Origin: Rhodococcus tukisamuensis NBRC 100609
Lineage (GTDB): Bacteria > Actinomycetota > Actinomycetes > Mycobacteriales > Mycobacteriaceae
Assembly: GCF_001894985.1 (NCBI RefSeq)
Contig: NZ_BCXG01000021.1
Location: 29,596 to 93,595 of the forward strand
Length of the DNA: 64,000 bases
Direction of reading: 5' to 3'
Both the position numbers and the translations under genes were made by a program. Below the pieces are notes generated by a model. The model ran no database searches and had not been told where the DNA came from. It was given only the letters and a program-made list of their open reading frames with translations. Below are positions 1 through 7,455 of the stretch, one piece after another (within the stretch, counting starts at the first letter, position 1; every line of letters starts with the position of its first letter).

Positions 1-1420
1 AGTTCATCGGCCCGGGCGGGACGCCCTCCTCGCCGAGGAACTCCGGGTGCAGTTCCGCCTTCACCCCAAGGCGCTTGTTGACGGCCACCGTCACGAACCA
101 CAGCACCACGCCGATGGCGAGCAGCACACCGGCGATCTTGTACTGCACCGGGTCACGATCGGTGAGCGGGGTGGCGAGGAACGCGCAGCTGACCGCGCCG
201 ACGATCGGCAGCACCGTGGGCGCACGGAAGTGCTTGTGTTCTACCACGTCCCGACGGAGCACCAGCACCGCGACGTTGACCACGGTGAACACGCAGAGCA
301 GCAGCAGCGCGGTGGTACCGCCGAGCTGGGGCACCTCGCCGACCACGGTGATGAGCCCGAGTGCCAGCACCGTCGTGAAGCCGATCGCGACGTACGGGGT
401 GCGTCGCGACGGGTGCACGCGGCCGAGTGCGTAGGGCAGCACATGCTGGCGGGCCATGCCGTAGAGCAGGCGGCTGGCCATCAGCATGTTGATCAGCGCG
501 GAGTTGGCGACCGCGAACATGGTGATGAACGCGAAGATCCCCAGCGGGAATCCCGGCGCGCCCGCCTCGACCACCTTCAGCAGCGGGGTGTCGCCCTCGC
601 CGAGTTCGTTGATCGGCACCAAGGCGACCGCGGTCACGGACACCAGGACGTAGATCAGGCCCGTCGAGACGAGGCCGATCAGCAGCACCTTGGGGAAGAT
701 CCGGGTCGGGTCCTTGCACTCCTCGGCCATGTTGACCGAGTCCTCGAATCCGACCATGGCGTAGAAGGCCAGCGTGGTGGCGGCGATCACCCCGCCGAGT
801 GCCGACCGGTCCCCGGTGTCGAAGGTGGCGGCGCGGGAGAAGTCGCCCTCGCCGACGCCGAGTGCCCACATGCCGATGAAGATCACGATCAGCAGGCCTG
901 ACAGCTCGACGCAGGTGAGCACCACGTTGAGCTTCACCGACTCGCTGACCCCGCGGAAGTTCACCGCCGCGACCGCGAGCATGAAGACGATGCCGATGAT
1001 CGTGATGCCGGCGCCGGTGCGCACGTCCCAGTCGAAGGCCTCGGCGAAGTTGGAGGCGAACGCCCGCGACGCCGTCGACGCCGAGGTGATGCCCGAGCAC
1101 ATCACGGCGAACGTCACCATGAAGGTGAAGAACTGGATGCCGAAGGCCTTGTGGGTGTACAGCGCGGCCCCCGCCGCCTGCGGGTACTTCGTCACGAGTT
1201 CGAGGTAGCTGAACGCGGTGATCAGGGCGACCAGGAAGGCCACCAGGAACGGCAGCCACACCACGCCGCCCACGTCGTTGGCGACCTGGCCGGTGAGGGC
1301 GTAGATGCCGGTGCCGAGGATGTCGCCGACGATGAAAAGCAACAGCAGCCACGGACCCATCACGCGTCGGAGGGTGGGTTCGTGCGTGCCGGCGTCCTCG
1401 GTTGGTCGCGGAGTGGTCAC
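1..1420 (-). CDS. APC-family amino acid permease (3' end outside window)
   Basis: This is an integral membrane amino acid/polyamine/organocation permease, predicted to import an amino acid or amine by cation symport. About 473 codons are visible and no stop is reached before the window edge. The N-terminus reads MTTPRPTEDAG and is followed by a first membrane helix with the family-typical GDILGTGIYALTGQVA. Further hydrophobic helices run to the edge, as expected for a 12-helix APC protein. The GTG start at 1420 follows a GAGGAG Shine-Dalgarno sequence. It lies just downstream of, and on the same strand as, the LuxR regulator, next to the acyl-CoA ligase, so it may feed substrate to that pathway (inference). 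The substrate cannot be read from sequence. Confidence 0.88.
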   Translation of the reverse strand, partial: MTTPRPTEDAGTHEPTLRRVMGPWLLLLFIVGDILGTGIYALTGQVANDVGGVVWLPFLVAFLVALITAFSYLELVTKYPQAAGAALYTHKAFGIQFFTFMVTFAVMCSGITSASTASRAFASNFAEAFDWDVRTGAGITIIGIVFMLAVAAVNFRGVSESVKLNVVLTCVELSGLLIVIFIGMWALGVGEGDFSRAATFDTGDRSALGGVIAATTLAFYAMVGFEDSVNMAEECKDPTRIFPKVLLIGLVSTGLIYVLVSVTAVALVPINELGEGDTPLLKVVEAGAPGFPLGIFAFITMFAVANSALINMLMASRLLYGMARQHVLPYALGRVHPSRRTPYVAIGFTTVLALGLITVVGEVPQLGGTTALLLLCVFTVVNVAVLVLRRDVVEHKHFRAPTVLPIVGAVSCAFLATPLTDRDPVQYKIAGVLLAIGVVLWFVTVAVNKRLGVKAELHPEFLGEEGVPPGPMN

Positions 1421-1464
1421 GTCCGGCTCCTCTCGGTGTGGGCCACCGGGTCGGTGGCACCGAA

Positions 1465-2331
1465 TTACGGCAGCAGCCCCAGTCGCCGCGCGGTCACCAC
1501 GGCCTCGTGCCGGGAGTGCGCGTCCAGCTTGCCCATCGCGCCGCGCAGGTAGCTCTTGACCGTCTCCGGGCGCAGCGAGAGCCGGTGGGCCACCTCGTTG
1601 TTGGTGCAGCCGAGTGCGATGTGGGCGAGCACGTCCAGTTCGCGGGGCGAGAGGGTGACCGCGTCCGGGGCCTCGCGGTCGCGCTCGCCCGCGAGCGCGG
1701 CCAGCTTCTCGGCGACCGCCCGCAACCGGTTGCGCAGCGGGCCCTCCGGCACCGACTGGGCGATGCCGCGCAGGTCGGCATGGGCGTCCCGGATGCCCTC
1801 GGCGACGGCGCCGTCGACGGCGGGCGAGGCGGCGTCCTGCACGCCGAGCATCCGCAGCCGGCGGTCCACCTCGTCGCGGACGGTGATCTCGGCGGCGAGC
1901 CGGCGGCCGGCCTGGATCAGCGCCTCCGCGGTGCGGTCGCCGATCGCGGTGGACTCGCGGACCGCGGCGTAGAGCACCGCACGCGAGGTGCCGGCGACCA
2001 TCACCGGCACCGCGACCACCGAGCGCAGGCCCTCGCCGAGCACCGGGCCGTCGTAGTGGTGGGTGATCGTCCGGTCGCTGCCGTAGTCGGGCACCGCGGA
2101 CGGCCGACGCAGGTGCACGACGCGGCCGCCGAGTCCGGATGCGGGCGGGACCACCAGGCCCTTGAGGCCGTTGGTCCGGGTGCCGAGGAACTCGGTGAGG
2201 TGCAGCGACCCGTCGTGCACCTCGCCGCCGAACAGGACCGGGACGGCCGTCAGCGCGGCGGTGTGCCGGAGCTCAGCGCGCAGCGCGTCGCCGTCTCGGG
2301 GGCGCAGGAGCGACGGCGTGCGGGAGTCCAT
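1465..2331 (-). CDS. GAF-domain LuxR-family transcriptional regulator
   Basis: A 288-residue one-component regulator. Residues about 15-165 look like a GAF sensor domain. The C-terminus has a LuxR-type helix-turn-helix, with TLSPRELDVLAHIALG followed by TNNEVAHRLSLRPETVKSYL, placed as in the NarL/FixJ group but with no receiver domain. The ATG at 2331 was chosen because AAAGGGG lies just upstream; a longer in-frame extension runs into the divergent gene and has no family features. It is divergent from the acyl-CoA ligase with about 100 bp between them, so autoregulation and control of the ligase are likely (inference). Such GAF-LuxR proteins are commonly found beside acyl-CoA ligases in Rhodococcus and Mycobacterium. 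The ligand is unknown. Confidence 0.85.
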   Translation of the reverse strand: MDSRTPSLLRPRDGDALRAELRHTAALTAVPVLFGGEVHDGSLHLTEFLGTRTNGLKGLVVPPASGLGGRVVHLRRPSAVPDYGSDRTITHHYDGPVLGEGLRSVVAVPVMVAGTSRAVLYAAVRESTAIGDRTAEALIQAGRRLAAEITVRDEVDRRLRMLGVQDAASPAVDGAVAEGIRDAHADLRGIAQSVPEGPLRNRLRAVAEKLAALAGERDREAPDAVTLSPRELDVLAHIALGCTNNEVAHRLSLRPETVKSYLRGAMGKLDAHSRHEAVVTARRLGLLP

Positions 2332-2399
2332 TCGGCTACCCCTTTCCGGGGGTGGTGGAAGTGTCGTGTGAGCTAGATCATAGGTCCTGACGAGAGTTC

Positions 2400-2414
2400 G
2401 GTCCGAGCCGGACC
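2400..2414. promoter_or_regulatory. Possible operator between LuxR gene and ligase gene
   Basis: A short inverted repeat, GGTCC-gagcc-GGACC, lies in the divergent intergenic region about 20 bases before the ligase start. It is a plausible regulator site, but it is short and GC-rich, so chance occurrence is possible. Confidence 0.3.
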
Positions 2415-2434
2415 ACTGGGAGAAGGAGTTGGAC

Positions 2435-4060
2435 ATGGGCGTCGACGCCACTGCGCGGGTGCGCGAGCTGTTGGAGCGGTACGACACCCCGGAGGCCTGC
2501 GCGGCAGAGCTGTTGTGCGACCGGCATCCCGCGGCCGACGTCGCTTTCACGGTGATCGAGGGCGACCTCTCGTCGCGGGACCTGACGTACGGCGAATTGC
2601 GTGCCGAGTCCACCCGGTTCGCCGCCGCCCTCGCCGACCTCGGCGTCGAGCCCGGCGACTGCGTGGCCACGCTGATGGGCAAGTCGGCGGAACTGGTCGT
2701 CGCGCTGCTCGGCATCTGGCGTCGCGGCGCCGTGCACGTGCCGCTGTTCACCGCGTTCGCCGCGCCGGCGATCGCGTTCCGGCTCGGGGCCAGCGGTGCC
2801 AAGGTGGTCCTCTCGGACCGGGACCAGCTGGCCAAGCTGGCGCCCGGCGAGGACATCCCGGCCGACGCGCCCTGGCGGGTGATCGTCGCGGCCGGCGACC
2901 CCCAGTCCGACGACCAGCTCCGCTTCCAGGACCTGCTCGACGCCCATGCCGCGGACGACCCGGCGGGCGCGGCGGTCGCGCGCGGCGGCGACGCGCCGAT
3001 CGTGCAGCTGTTCACCAGCGGCACCACGGGCACCCCGAAGGGCGTGCCGGTGCCGGTGCGCGCGCTCGCGTCGTTCCACGGCTACATGGAGTTCGGGCTC
3101 GACGTCCGCGAGGACGACGTGTTCTGGAACGCCGCGGACCCGGGCTGGGCGTACGGGCTGTACTACGCCCTGCTCGGTCCGCTGGCCGCCGGTCGCCGCA
3201 GCCTGCTGCTGCACTCCGGTTTCTCGGCGCAGCTCACCTGGCAGGTCATCGAGAAGTTCGGAGTCACCAACTTCGCCGCCGCGCCCACCGTGTACCGGAG
3301 CCTGCGGGCGGACACCGGGCCGGTGCCCGAGATGAACCTGCGCCGGGCGTCGTCGGCGGGCGAGCCGCTGACCCCGGACGTGGTGGCGTGGTCGCGGACC
3401 GCCCTCGGCTGCGAGGTCCGCGACCACTACGGCCAGACCGAGCACGGCATGTTCATCGTCAACGCCTGGGCGGACGGGCTACGCGAGGACGTACCGGCCG
3501 GGTCGATGGGCCGCCCGCTGCCGGGCTGGTCCTGTGCGGTGCTGCGCGAGGACGCGGACGAGGTGGCGACCGCGGGCACCGCCGGCCGGGTCGCCATCGA
3601 CACCGCCGCCAGCCCGATGATGTGGTTCTCCGGCTACGTCGACGCCCCGGAGAAGACGGCGGAGCGGTTCAGCGAGGACGGCCGCTGGTACCTCACCGGC
3701 GACGCCGGCAGCACCGACCAGGAGGGGCGCTTCTTCTTCTCCTCCCGCGACGACGACGTGATCATCATGGCCGGCTACCGCATCGGCCCCTTCGATGTGG
3801 AGTCCGTGCTCGCGATGCACCAGGACGTGGTCGAGTCGGCAGTCGTCGGCATGCCCGACGAGCTGCGCGGCGAGGTGCTCGAGGCCTTCGTGGTGCTGCG
3901 TGACGGGGTCGACGGCACCGACGCGCTCGAGGTGGAGCTGCAGACGCTGGTGAAGAAGAAGTTCGCCGCGCACGCCTACCCGCGGACCGTGCACTTCGTG
4001 CCGTCACTGCCGAAGACCCCCAGCGGCAAGGTGCAGCGCTACCTCCTCCGCAAGGGGTAG
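2435..4060 (+). CDS. AMP-binding acyl-CoA synthetase (ANL superfamily)
   Basis: A 541-residue adenylate-forming enzyme, predicted to activate a carboxylic acid to its CoA thioester through an acyl-adenylate. The phosphate-binding loop TSGTTGTPKG is at residues 194-203 and GQTE follows mid-protein. The hinge-region YLTGD is at 419-423, and the C-terminal catalytic lysine is in TPSGK at K532. The overall pattern is like acetyl-, propionyl- or medium-chain acyl-CoA synthetases; the exact acid is not clear. The ATG at 2435 follows AGAAGGAG at ideal spacing; an upstream TTG would sit inside the ribosome site. It is divergent from the LuxR regulator. The stop codon is part of a small GC-rich hairpin that recurs elsewhere in the window. 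Confidence 0.9.
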   Translation: MGVDATARVRELLERYDTPEACAAELLCDRHPAADVAFTVIEGDLSSRDLTYGELRAESTRFAAALADLGVEPGDCVATLMGKSAELVVALLGIWRRGAVHVPLFTAFAAPAIAFRLGASGAKVVLSDRDQLAKLAPGEDIPADAPWRVIVAAGDPQSDDQLRFQDLLDAHAADDPAGAAVARGGDAPIVQLFTSGTTGTPKGVPVPVRALASFHGYMEFGLDVREDDVFWNAADPGWAYGLYYALLGPLAAGRRSLLLHSGFSAQLTWQVIEKFGVTNFAAAPTVYRSLRADTGPVPEMNLRRASSAGEPLTPDVVAWSRTALGCEVRDHYGQTEHGMFIVNAWADGLREDVPAGSMGRPLPGWSCAVLREDADEVATAGTAGRVAIDTAASPMMWFSGYVDAPEKTAERFSEDGRWYLTGDAGSTDQEGRFFFSSRDDDVIIMAGYRIGPFDVESVLAMHQDVVESAVVGMPDELRGEVLEAFVVLRDGVDGTDALEVELQTLVKKKFAAHAYPRTVHFVPSLPKTPSGKVQRYLLRKG

Positions 4061-4074
4061 GCGGCTCCGCCGCC
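4060..4074 (+). repeat. Stop-codon hairpin copy 1 (GGCGGC-tcc-GCCGCC)
   Basis: Directly at the ligase stop codon the sequence reads TAGGCGGCTCCGCCGCC. It forms a 6-bp stem with a 3-base loop. The same element occurs at the stops of the mycothione reductase gene (near 19641) and efpA (near 31162). It may act as a weak terminator or mRNA 3' stabiliser (inference). Confidence 0.55.
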
Positions 4075-4082
4075 CGTGCGCC

Positions 4083-4376
4083 TCAGAGGATTCCGTCCTC
4101 CAGGTTCTCCAGGTAGTGGAACGTCGGCGCCCGGACGCCGGCCTCGGCGCGGATTCGGACGAGGTCGGGGGATTCGAAGAAGCATCTCGCCGCCGCCAGC
4201 GTCGTCCACCGTGAGAAGTGGACGACCTGGTTGGCGTCGTGTTCCTGCCGCAGCAGCCGGTACTCGATTTCCCCGGCCGCCCTGCGCATCGGCGCCGCGT
4301 CGTCGAACACCCGCTTCCAGCCGGCGTAGTCGGCGACCTCGTGAACGATCAGGACGTAGCTCGCGCCGTCCGTCAT
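4083..4376 (-). CDS. Antibiotic biosynthesis monooxygenase (ABM) domain protein
   Basis: A 97-residue single-domain protein of the dimeric alpha-beta barrel ABM type. Its features are an N-terminal beta strand YVLIVHEVADYAGWKRVF, a central EYRLLRQEHD, VVHFSRW and the following helix with FFESPDLVRI. Members include cofactor-free monooxygenases and proteins with no known activity, so the reaction is not assigned. Its ATG overlaps the stop of the dienelactone hydrolase gene in an ATGA arrangement, which indicates translational coupling. A role in processing an aromatic or lactone intermediate with its partner is inferred from this pairing. Confidence 0.8.
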   Translation of the reverse strand: MTDGASYVLIVHEVADYAGWKRVFDDAAPMRRAAGEIEYRLLRQEHDANQVVHFSRWTTLAAARCFFESPDLVRIRAEAGVRAPTFHYLENLEDGIL

Positions 4377-5191
4377 CGCGCGAGCCGTTCGGTGAAGAAC
4401 GCCAGGATCTCGTCGCGGGCGGCGAGTGTCGGCTCGCCGGCGCCGTCGACCAGGTGCGCCGTGACCACACTGTGTGGGCTGGCGACCACCTCCGCGAAGA
4501 ACGGTGCGGGGGTGGGGTTGGCGGCGCTGTCCGGCAGCACCCTTCCGACGAACCGGTCGCCGAGAGCCTCGGTGTATGCGGCGAATCGCTGTGCCCGGCA
4601 CCACTTGTCGCCGGCGAAGCGGTAGGCCAGGACCGTCAGGTCGTCCCGGTCGAGGCGGTCGGCAACGGCCCGCAGGTCGTCGGGCGCGATCTCGAGGCCG
4701 GCGGGGTCGTCGAGCGGCAGGGACGGCTGGCACACCACCGGCGCGAGCACCGACTTCTCGAGCACCATGGTCAGCGCGAAGTTCCCGGTGAAGCACATGC
4801 CGATCGCGCCCACGCCGGGGCCGCCACACTCCTCGTGCGCCCGCCGCGCCAGCGCCCGCAGCCACTGGGTGACGGGGCTCGTCCGGTTGGCCCCGAAGGC
4901 TCGGAACTCGGCGCTGACGCAGGCCCGCTCCATGACCGCGGTGCCCTCCTCGACCTGCGGCACCGCGCCGTCCCGCCCGAACAGCGAGGGCAGGTAGACG
5001 GTGAAGCCGGCCGCGCGCACCCAGCGGGCGAAGCGCGCGACCTGCGGGCTGATGCCGGGCATCTCGGGCAGCACGATCACCGCCGGGCCCCGGCCGCTCA
5101 CGTGGACGACCTTGGCGACGCCGTCCACGGTGACGGTGCGGGCCTCGAAGTCCTCGAGCGGATCGTCCTCGGTCATCTGACGGGTCGGCAT
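4373..5191 (-). CDS. Dienelactone hydrolase family protein
   Basis: A 272-residue alpha/beta hydrolase of the dienelactone hydrolase family. The nucleophile motif is GMCFTG, with cysteine in place of serine as in true dienelactone hydrolases. It is preceded by VIVLPEMPGISPQVARFARW, which matches the N-terminal strand of the family. Known members open dienelactones in chlorocatechol and related aromatic degradation; the substrate here is not known. The ATG at 5191 has an AGGGGG upstream and gives MPTRQMTEDD; a second ATG 15 bases on lacks a ribosome site. It overlaps the ABM gene by 4 bases and follows the GlxA-type regulator on the same strand after 119 bases. Confidence 0.85.
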   Translation of the reverse strand: MPTRQMTEDDPLEDFEARTVTVDGVAKVVHVSGRGPAVIVLPEMPGISPQVARFARWVRAAGFTVYLPSLFGRDGAVPQVEEGTAVMERACVSAEFRAFGANRTSPVTQWLRALARRAHEECGGPGVGAIGMCFTGNFALTMVLEKSVLAPVVCQPSLPLDDPAGLEIAPDDLRAVADRLDRDDLTVLAYRFAGDKWCRAQRFAAYTEALGDRFVGRVLPDSAANPTPAPFFAEVVASPHSVVTAHLVDGAGEPTLAARDEILAFFTERLAR

Positions 5192-5310
5192 CGGCGGCGC
5201 CCCCTGGTTGTCGAATCGGTCTGCTCGGTGCGAGCACGATGATCCTGTCTGCCTCCAGGCCCGGTCGGCGAGGGGCGCGATCGCCACATTTGCGGCCGAT
5301 CTCGCCATCC

Positions 5311-6297
5311 CTACCGTGGCGGCCGAGGTCGGCGGAACTGCCGGCGGTACTCGGCTGCGCTGACGCCCACCCGCTCGACGAACAGCCGGCGCAGCGCGCC
5401 CGGGTCCTGGTAGCCGATCCGTCGGGGGATGTCGCCCAGCGGCACGTCGGTCGCGGCGAGCAGGTGCTTGGCGGCCCGGACCCGGGCCTCCAGCAGGAAA
5501 GCCAACGGCGACCGGCCGGCCTCGGCGCCGAACCGGCGCAGCAGCGTCCGGCTGCTGACGTGGAACTCGCCCGCCAACCGCGACAGGTTGTACGGCTCCT
5601 GCAGGTGCTCGACCAGCCACCGCCCGACCTCGTCGGCGAACGGCCCGCCGGCCGCCGGCACCATGGCCTCGACGATGTACGGCGCCTGGCTGGTTCGGTT
5701 CTCGGACACCAGCGTCACCCGGGCGGTGATGCTCGCGACGTCGGCGCCCAGGTGTTCGCGGACGAGGGCGGTCGCGAGGTCGAGCGAGGCACTGAACGCC
5801 GCCGTCGTGGTGATGTGCCCGTCGTGCACGATCAGCGACTCCACGCACACCGTCGTGCGCGGATGGCGCCGACCCAGCTGCGACGCGTACAGCCACGAGG
5901 TGGTCGACCGGCGCCCGTCGAGCGCCCCGGCCTGACCGAGCAGGAAGGCGCCGACGCACACCGACGCGATCCGGGTCCGACGCGCCGCGGCCGCACGGAG
6001 GAAGTCGACCTCGCGTTCCCATCCGGCGAGCCGGGCGTCGGTGTCCTCGGCGGGCACGAACTCGAATCCGGGTACCACCAGCAGGTCGAACCCGTGGTGC
6101 CACCGTCGCACCCCGATGGGGAACCCGCCGGCGGCGGCCACGGGGGAGTCCGACGCCCCGATCACCGACACCTCGAACAGGTCCGCGGCGGGGACACCGC
6201 GCTGCCGGGCCACGCGGTTGGCGATGCGGAGCATGTCGGAGAAGAGGAAGACCTCGGCCGCGAAACAGCCGTCGTAGGCCAGGATTCCGATCCGCAT
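5311..6297 (-). CDS. GlxA-type transcriptional regulator (DJ-1/PfpI domain plus AraC HTH)
   Basis: A protein of about 328 residues. The N-terminal half is a class I glutamine-amidotransferase-like DJ-1/PfpI domain, starting MRIGILAYDGCFAAEVF and carrying the nucleophile-elbow motif ASVCVGAFLLGQAG. The C-terminal half is an AraC-type double helix-turn-helix, with NLSRLAGEFHVSSRTLLRRF and then GDIPRRIGYQDPGALRRLF. The family controls catabolic operons in response to small nitrogen compounds or aromatics. The ATG at 6297 was preferred over a GTG at 6306 because GGAAGA sits nine bases before the ATG but abuts the GTG. The dienelactone hydrolase and ABM genes follow on the same strand and are the likely targets (inference). 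Confidence 0.87.
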   Translation of the reverse strand: MRIGILAYDGCFAAEVFLFSDMLRIANRVARQRGVPAADLFEVSVIGASDSPVAAAGGFPIGVRRWHHGFDLLVVPGFEFVPAEDTDARLAGWEREVDFLRAAAARRTRIASVCVGAFLLGQAGALDGRRSTTSWLYASQLGRRHPRTTVCVESLIVHDGHITTTAAFSASLDLATALVREHLGADVASITARVTLVSENRTSQAPYIVEAMVPAAGGPFADEVGRWLVEHLQEPYNLSRLAGEFHVSSRTLLRRFGAEAGRSPLAFLLEARVRAAKHLLAATDVPLGDIPRRIGYQDPGALRRLFVERVGVSAAEYRRQFRRPRPPR

Positions 6298-6319
6298 GGC
6301 CGTCACTCTTCCAGACAGG

Positions 6320-6500
6320 CAGTGCCCACCGTCGACGGCGGATCCGCCCGACCACCAGCGCCACCAGGGTGACGGCCAGCAGCAGCGTGGTGTCGGCGGC
6401 GGCCGGGAACACCTGCCCGCGGTCGGTGAGCCCGAAGATGGTGACCGGCAGGTTCTTCCACGTCGCGGGGTACACTATGACGGTGGCGCCGAGCTCGCCG
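6320..6500 (-). pseudogene. Remnant of an ABC transporter permease gene
   Basis: Minus-strand translation of this stretch gives ELGATVIVYPATWKNLPVTI, followed by FGLTDRGQVFPAAADTTLLL and a hydrophobic end with VALVVGRIRR. It resembles the last cytoplasmic loop and final membrane helix of a PotB/PotC-type permease, perhaps a phosphonate or polyamine importer. There is no upstream coding body: the reading frame upstream does not look like protein, and no start or partner genes are nearby. I read it as a decayed 3' fragment. The family assignment rests on a short stretch and is tentative. Confidence 0.4.
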
Positions 6501-6563
6501 TGTCGACCCGGAGTCTGAGAAGCCGGAGCGGGGGTGGGCGGACCGACTACGGTGCGGTGGTCC

Positions 6564-6689
6564 CTATTCCGCCGACTGGGGCGAGAAACCGAGCTGGAGC
6601 AAAGTAGTTTCCAGGCCTCCCGATGATGCGGCGTCGATGCCGCCGGCGACGTAGGTGTAGGCGACGTAGACGTCCTCGATTGATCCCAT
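6564..6689 (-). CDS. Small hypothetical protein, 41 residues
   Basis: A short ORF starts at ATG 6689 and is preceded by GGAGG at good spacing (GGAGG-ctcgc-ATG). It encodes a 41-residue peptide beginning MGSIEDVYVAYTYVAGGIDA and ending at TAG 6566-6564. It has a mildly hydrophobic centre and no known motif. The strong ribosome site and the acceptable composition support translation, but no family is recognised. It sits alone between the permease remnant and the MarR gene. Confidence 0.45.
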   Translation of the reverse strand: MGSIEDVYVAYTYVAGGIDAASSGGLETTLLQLGFSPQSAE

Positions 6690-6832
6690 GCGAGCCTCCG
6701 CGGGGCGATGTCGCGTTCGCACCGAGGCGGAGTGCCCCGGTTGTGCCCTGCGACGGCACGCACGCTACGTGGCACAACGGGGCATGTGTCGGTTTTCACC
6801 CGATCCCGCCCGGCGAGATGTCCGCTGGGTGT

Positions 6833-7285
6833 TCAGGATTCGCGCATTCGCGGCCACGGGCGGCCCGCGCGGCGCTCTATGTCGAGGTTGAACCGTTCGA
6901 GCATCGCGGCGAAGGCGGCGACGTCGTCGGGTTCCCAGTCGGCCATCACCCGGTCCAGCCCGGCGACGTTGCCGGCCCGCTCGGCGTCGAGGCGTTGGCG
7001 GCCCTCGGCGGTGATCCGGAACTTGCGGGCCATCCCGCCGTCGGGGTCCGGGATGCGTTCGACCAGGCCGGAATTGAGCATGGCGGTGCTCTGGCGGCTG
7101 ATGGTCGAGGTGTCCAGGATGAAGGCGTCGCTGAGTTCGCCTACGGACATCGGGCCGTCGATGCAGAGGCGGCTGAGCAGGGCGTAGGCGCTGGCGTCCA
7201 GGTGGCCCACACCGCGGCGGGGGCGGGTGAGGTGCCGCCCGAGCAGCATGGTCTCGAACTCGATCCGGTCCGTGGGCTTGTCCAT
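6833..7285 (-). CDS. MarR-family transcriptional regulator
   Basis: A 150-residue winged-helix regulator. The helix-turn-helix region reads MSVGELSDAFILDTSTISRQ, followed by the wing VERIPDPDGGMARKFRITAEG, as in MarR proteins that sense drugs or phenolics. The ATG at 7285 has GGAAGGA upstream; the longer in-frame extension covers the operator region and was rejected. It is divergent from a DHA2 exporter gene. This is the classic MarR-exporter arrangement, so it probably represses both itself and the pump from the phased operator array between them (inference). Confidence 0.88.
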   Translation of the reverse strand: MDKPTDRIEFETMLLGRHLTRPRRGVGHLDASAYALLSRLCIDGPMSVGELSDAFILDTSTISRQSTAMLNSGLVERIPDPDGGMARKFRITAEGRQRLDAERAGNVAGLDRVMADWEPDDVAAFAAMLERFNLDIERRAGRPWPRMRES

Positions 7286-7336
7286 GCGGGTCCTTCCGTC
7301 GCCCCGGCCCGGGGCGCGCTGCGCGGTTTGTCCGTA

Positions 7337-7421
7337 TTGCACGATACATGCCCATTGCATGGTGCAGACAGTTTGCATCATGCAATAGATGTGTAGTGTG
7401 CACACTCTGTGTATCGAGCAC
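7337..7421. promoter_or_regulatory. Phased MarR operator array, five 13-bp sites at 18-bp steps
   Basis: Five related 13-bp elements begin at 7337, 7355, 7373, 7391 and 7409, exactly 18 bases apart. The best is the near-perfect palindrome TTGCATCATGCAA at 7373-7385. The others are TTGCACGATACAT, TTGCATGGTGCAG, GTGTAGTGTGCAC and GTGTATCGAGCAC. The last two are more degenerate but keep the TG/GCA core. The array fills the space between the MarR and exporter genes, so MarR binding is the natural reading. Confidence 0.6.
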
Positions 7422-7455
7422 ATCGGTGCCGCCCGTGAAGTCGAGGAGATCGCCC

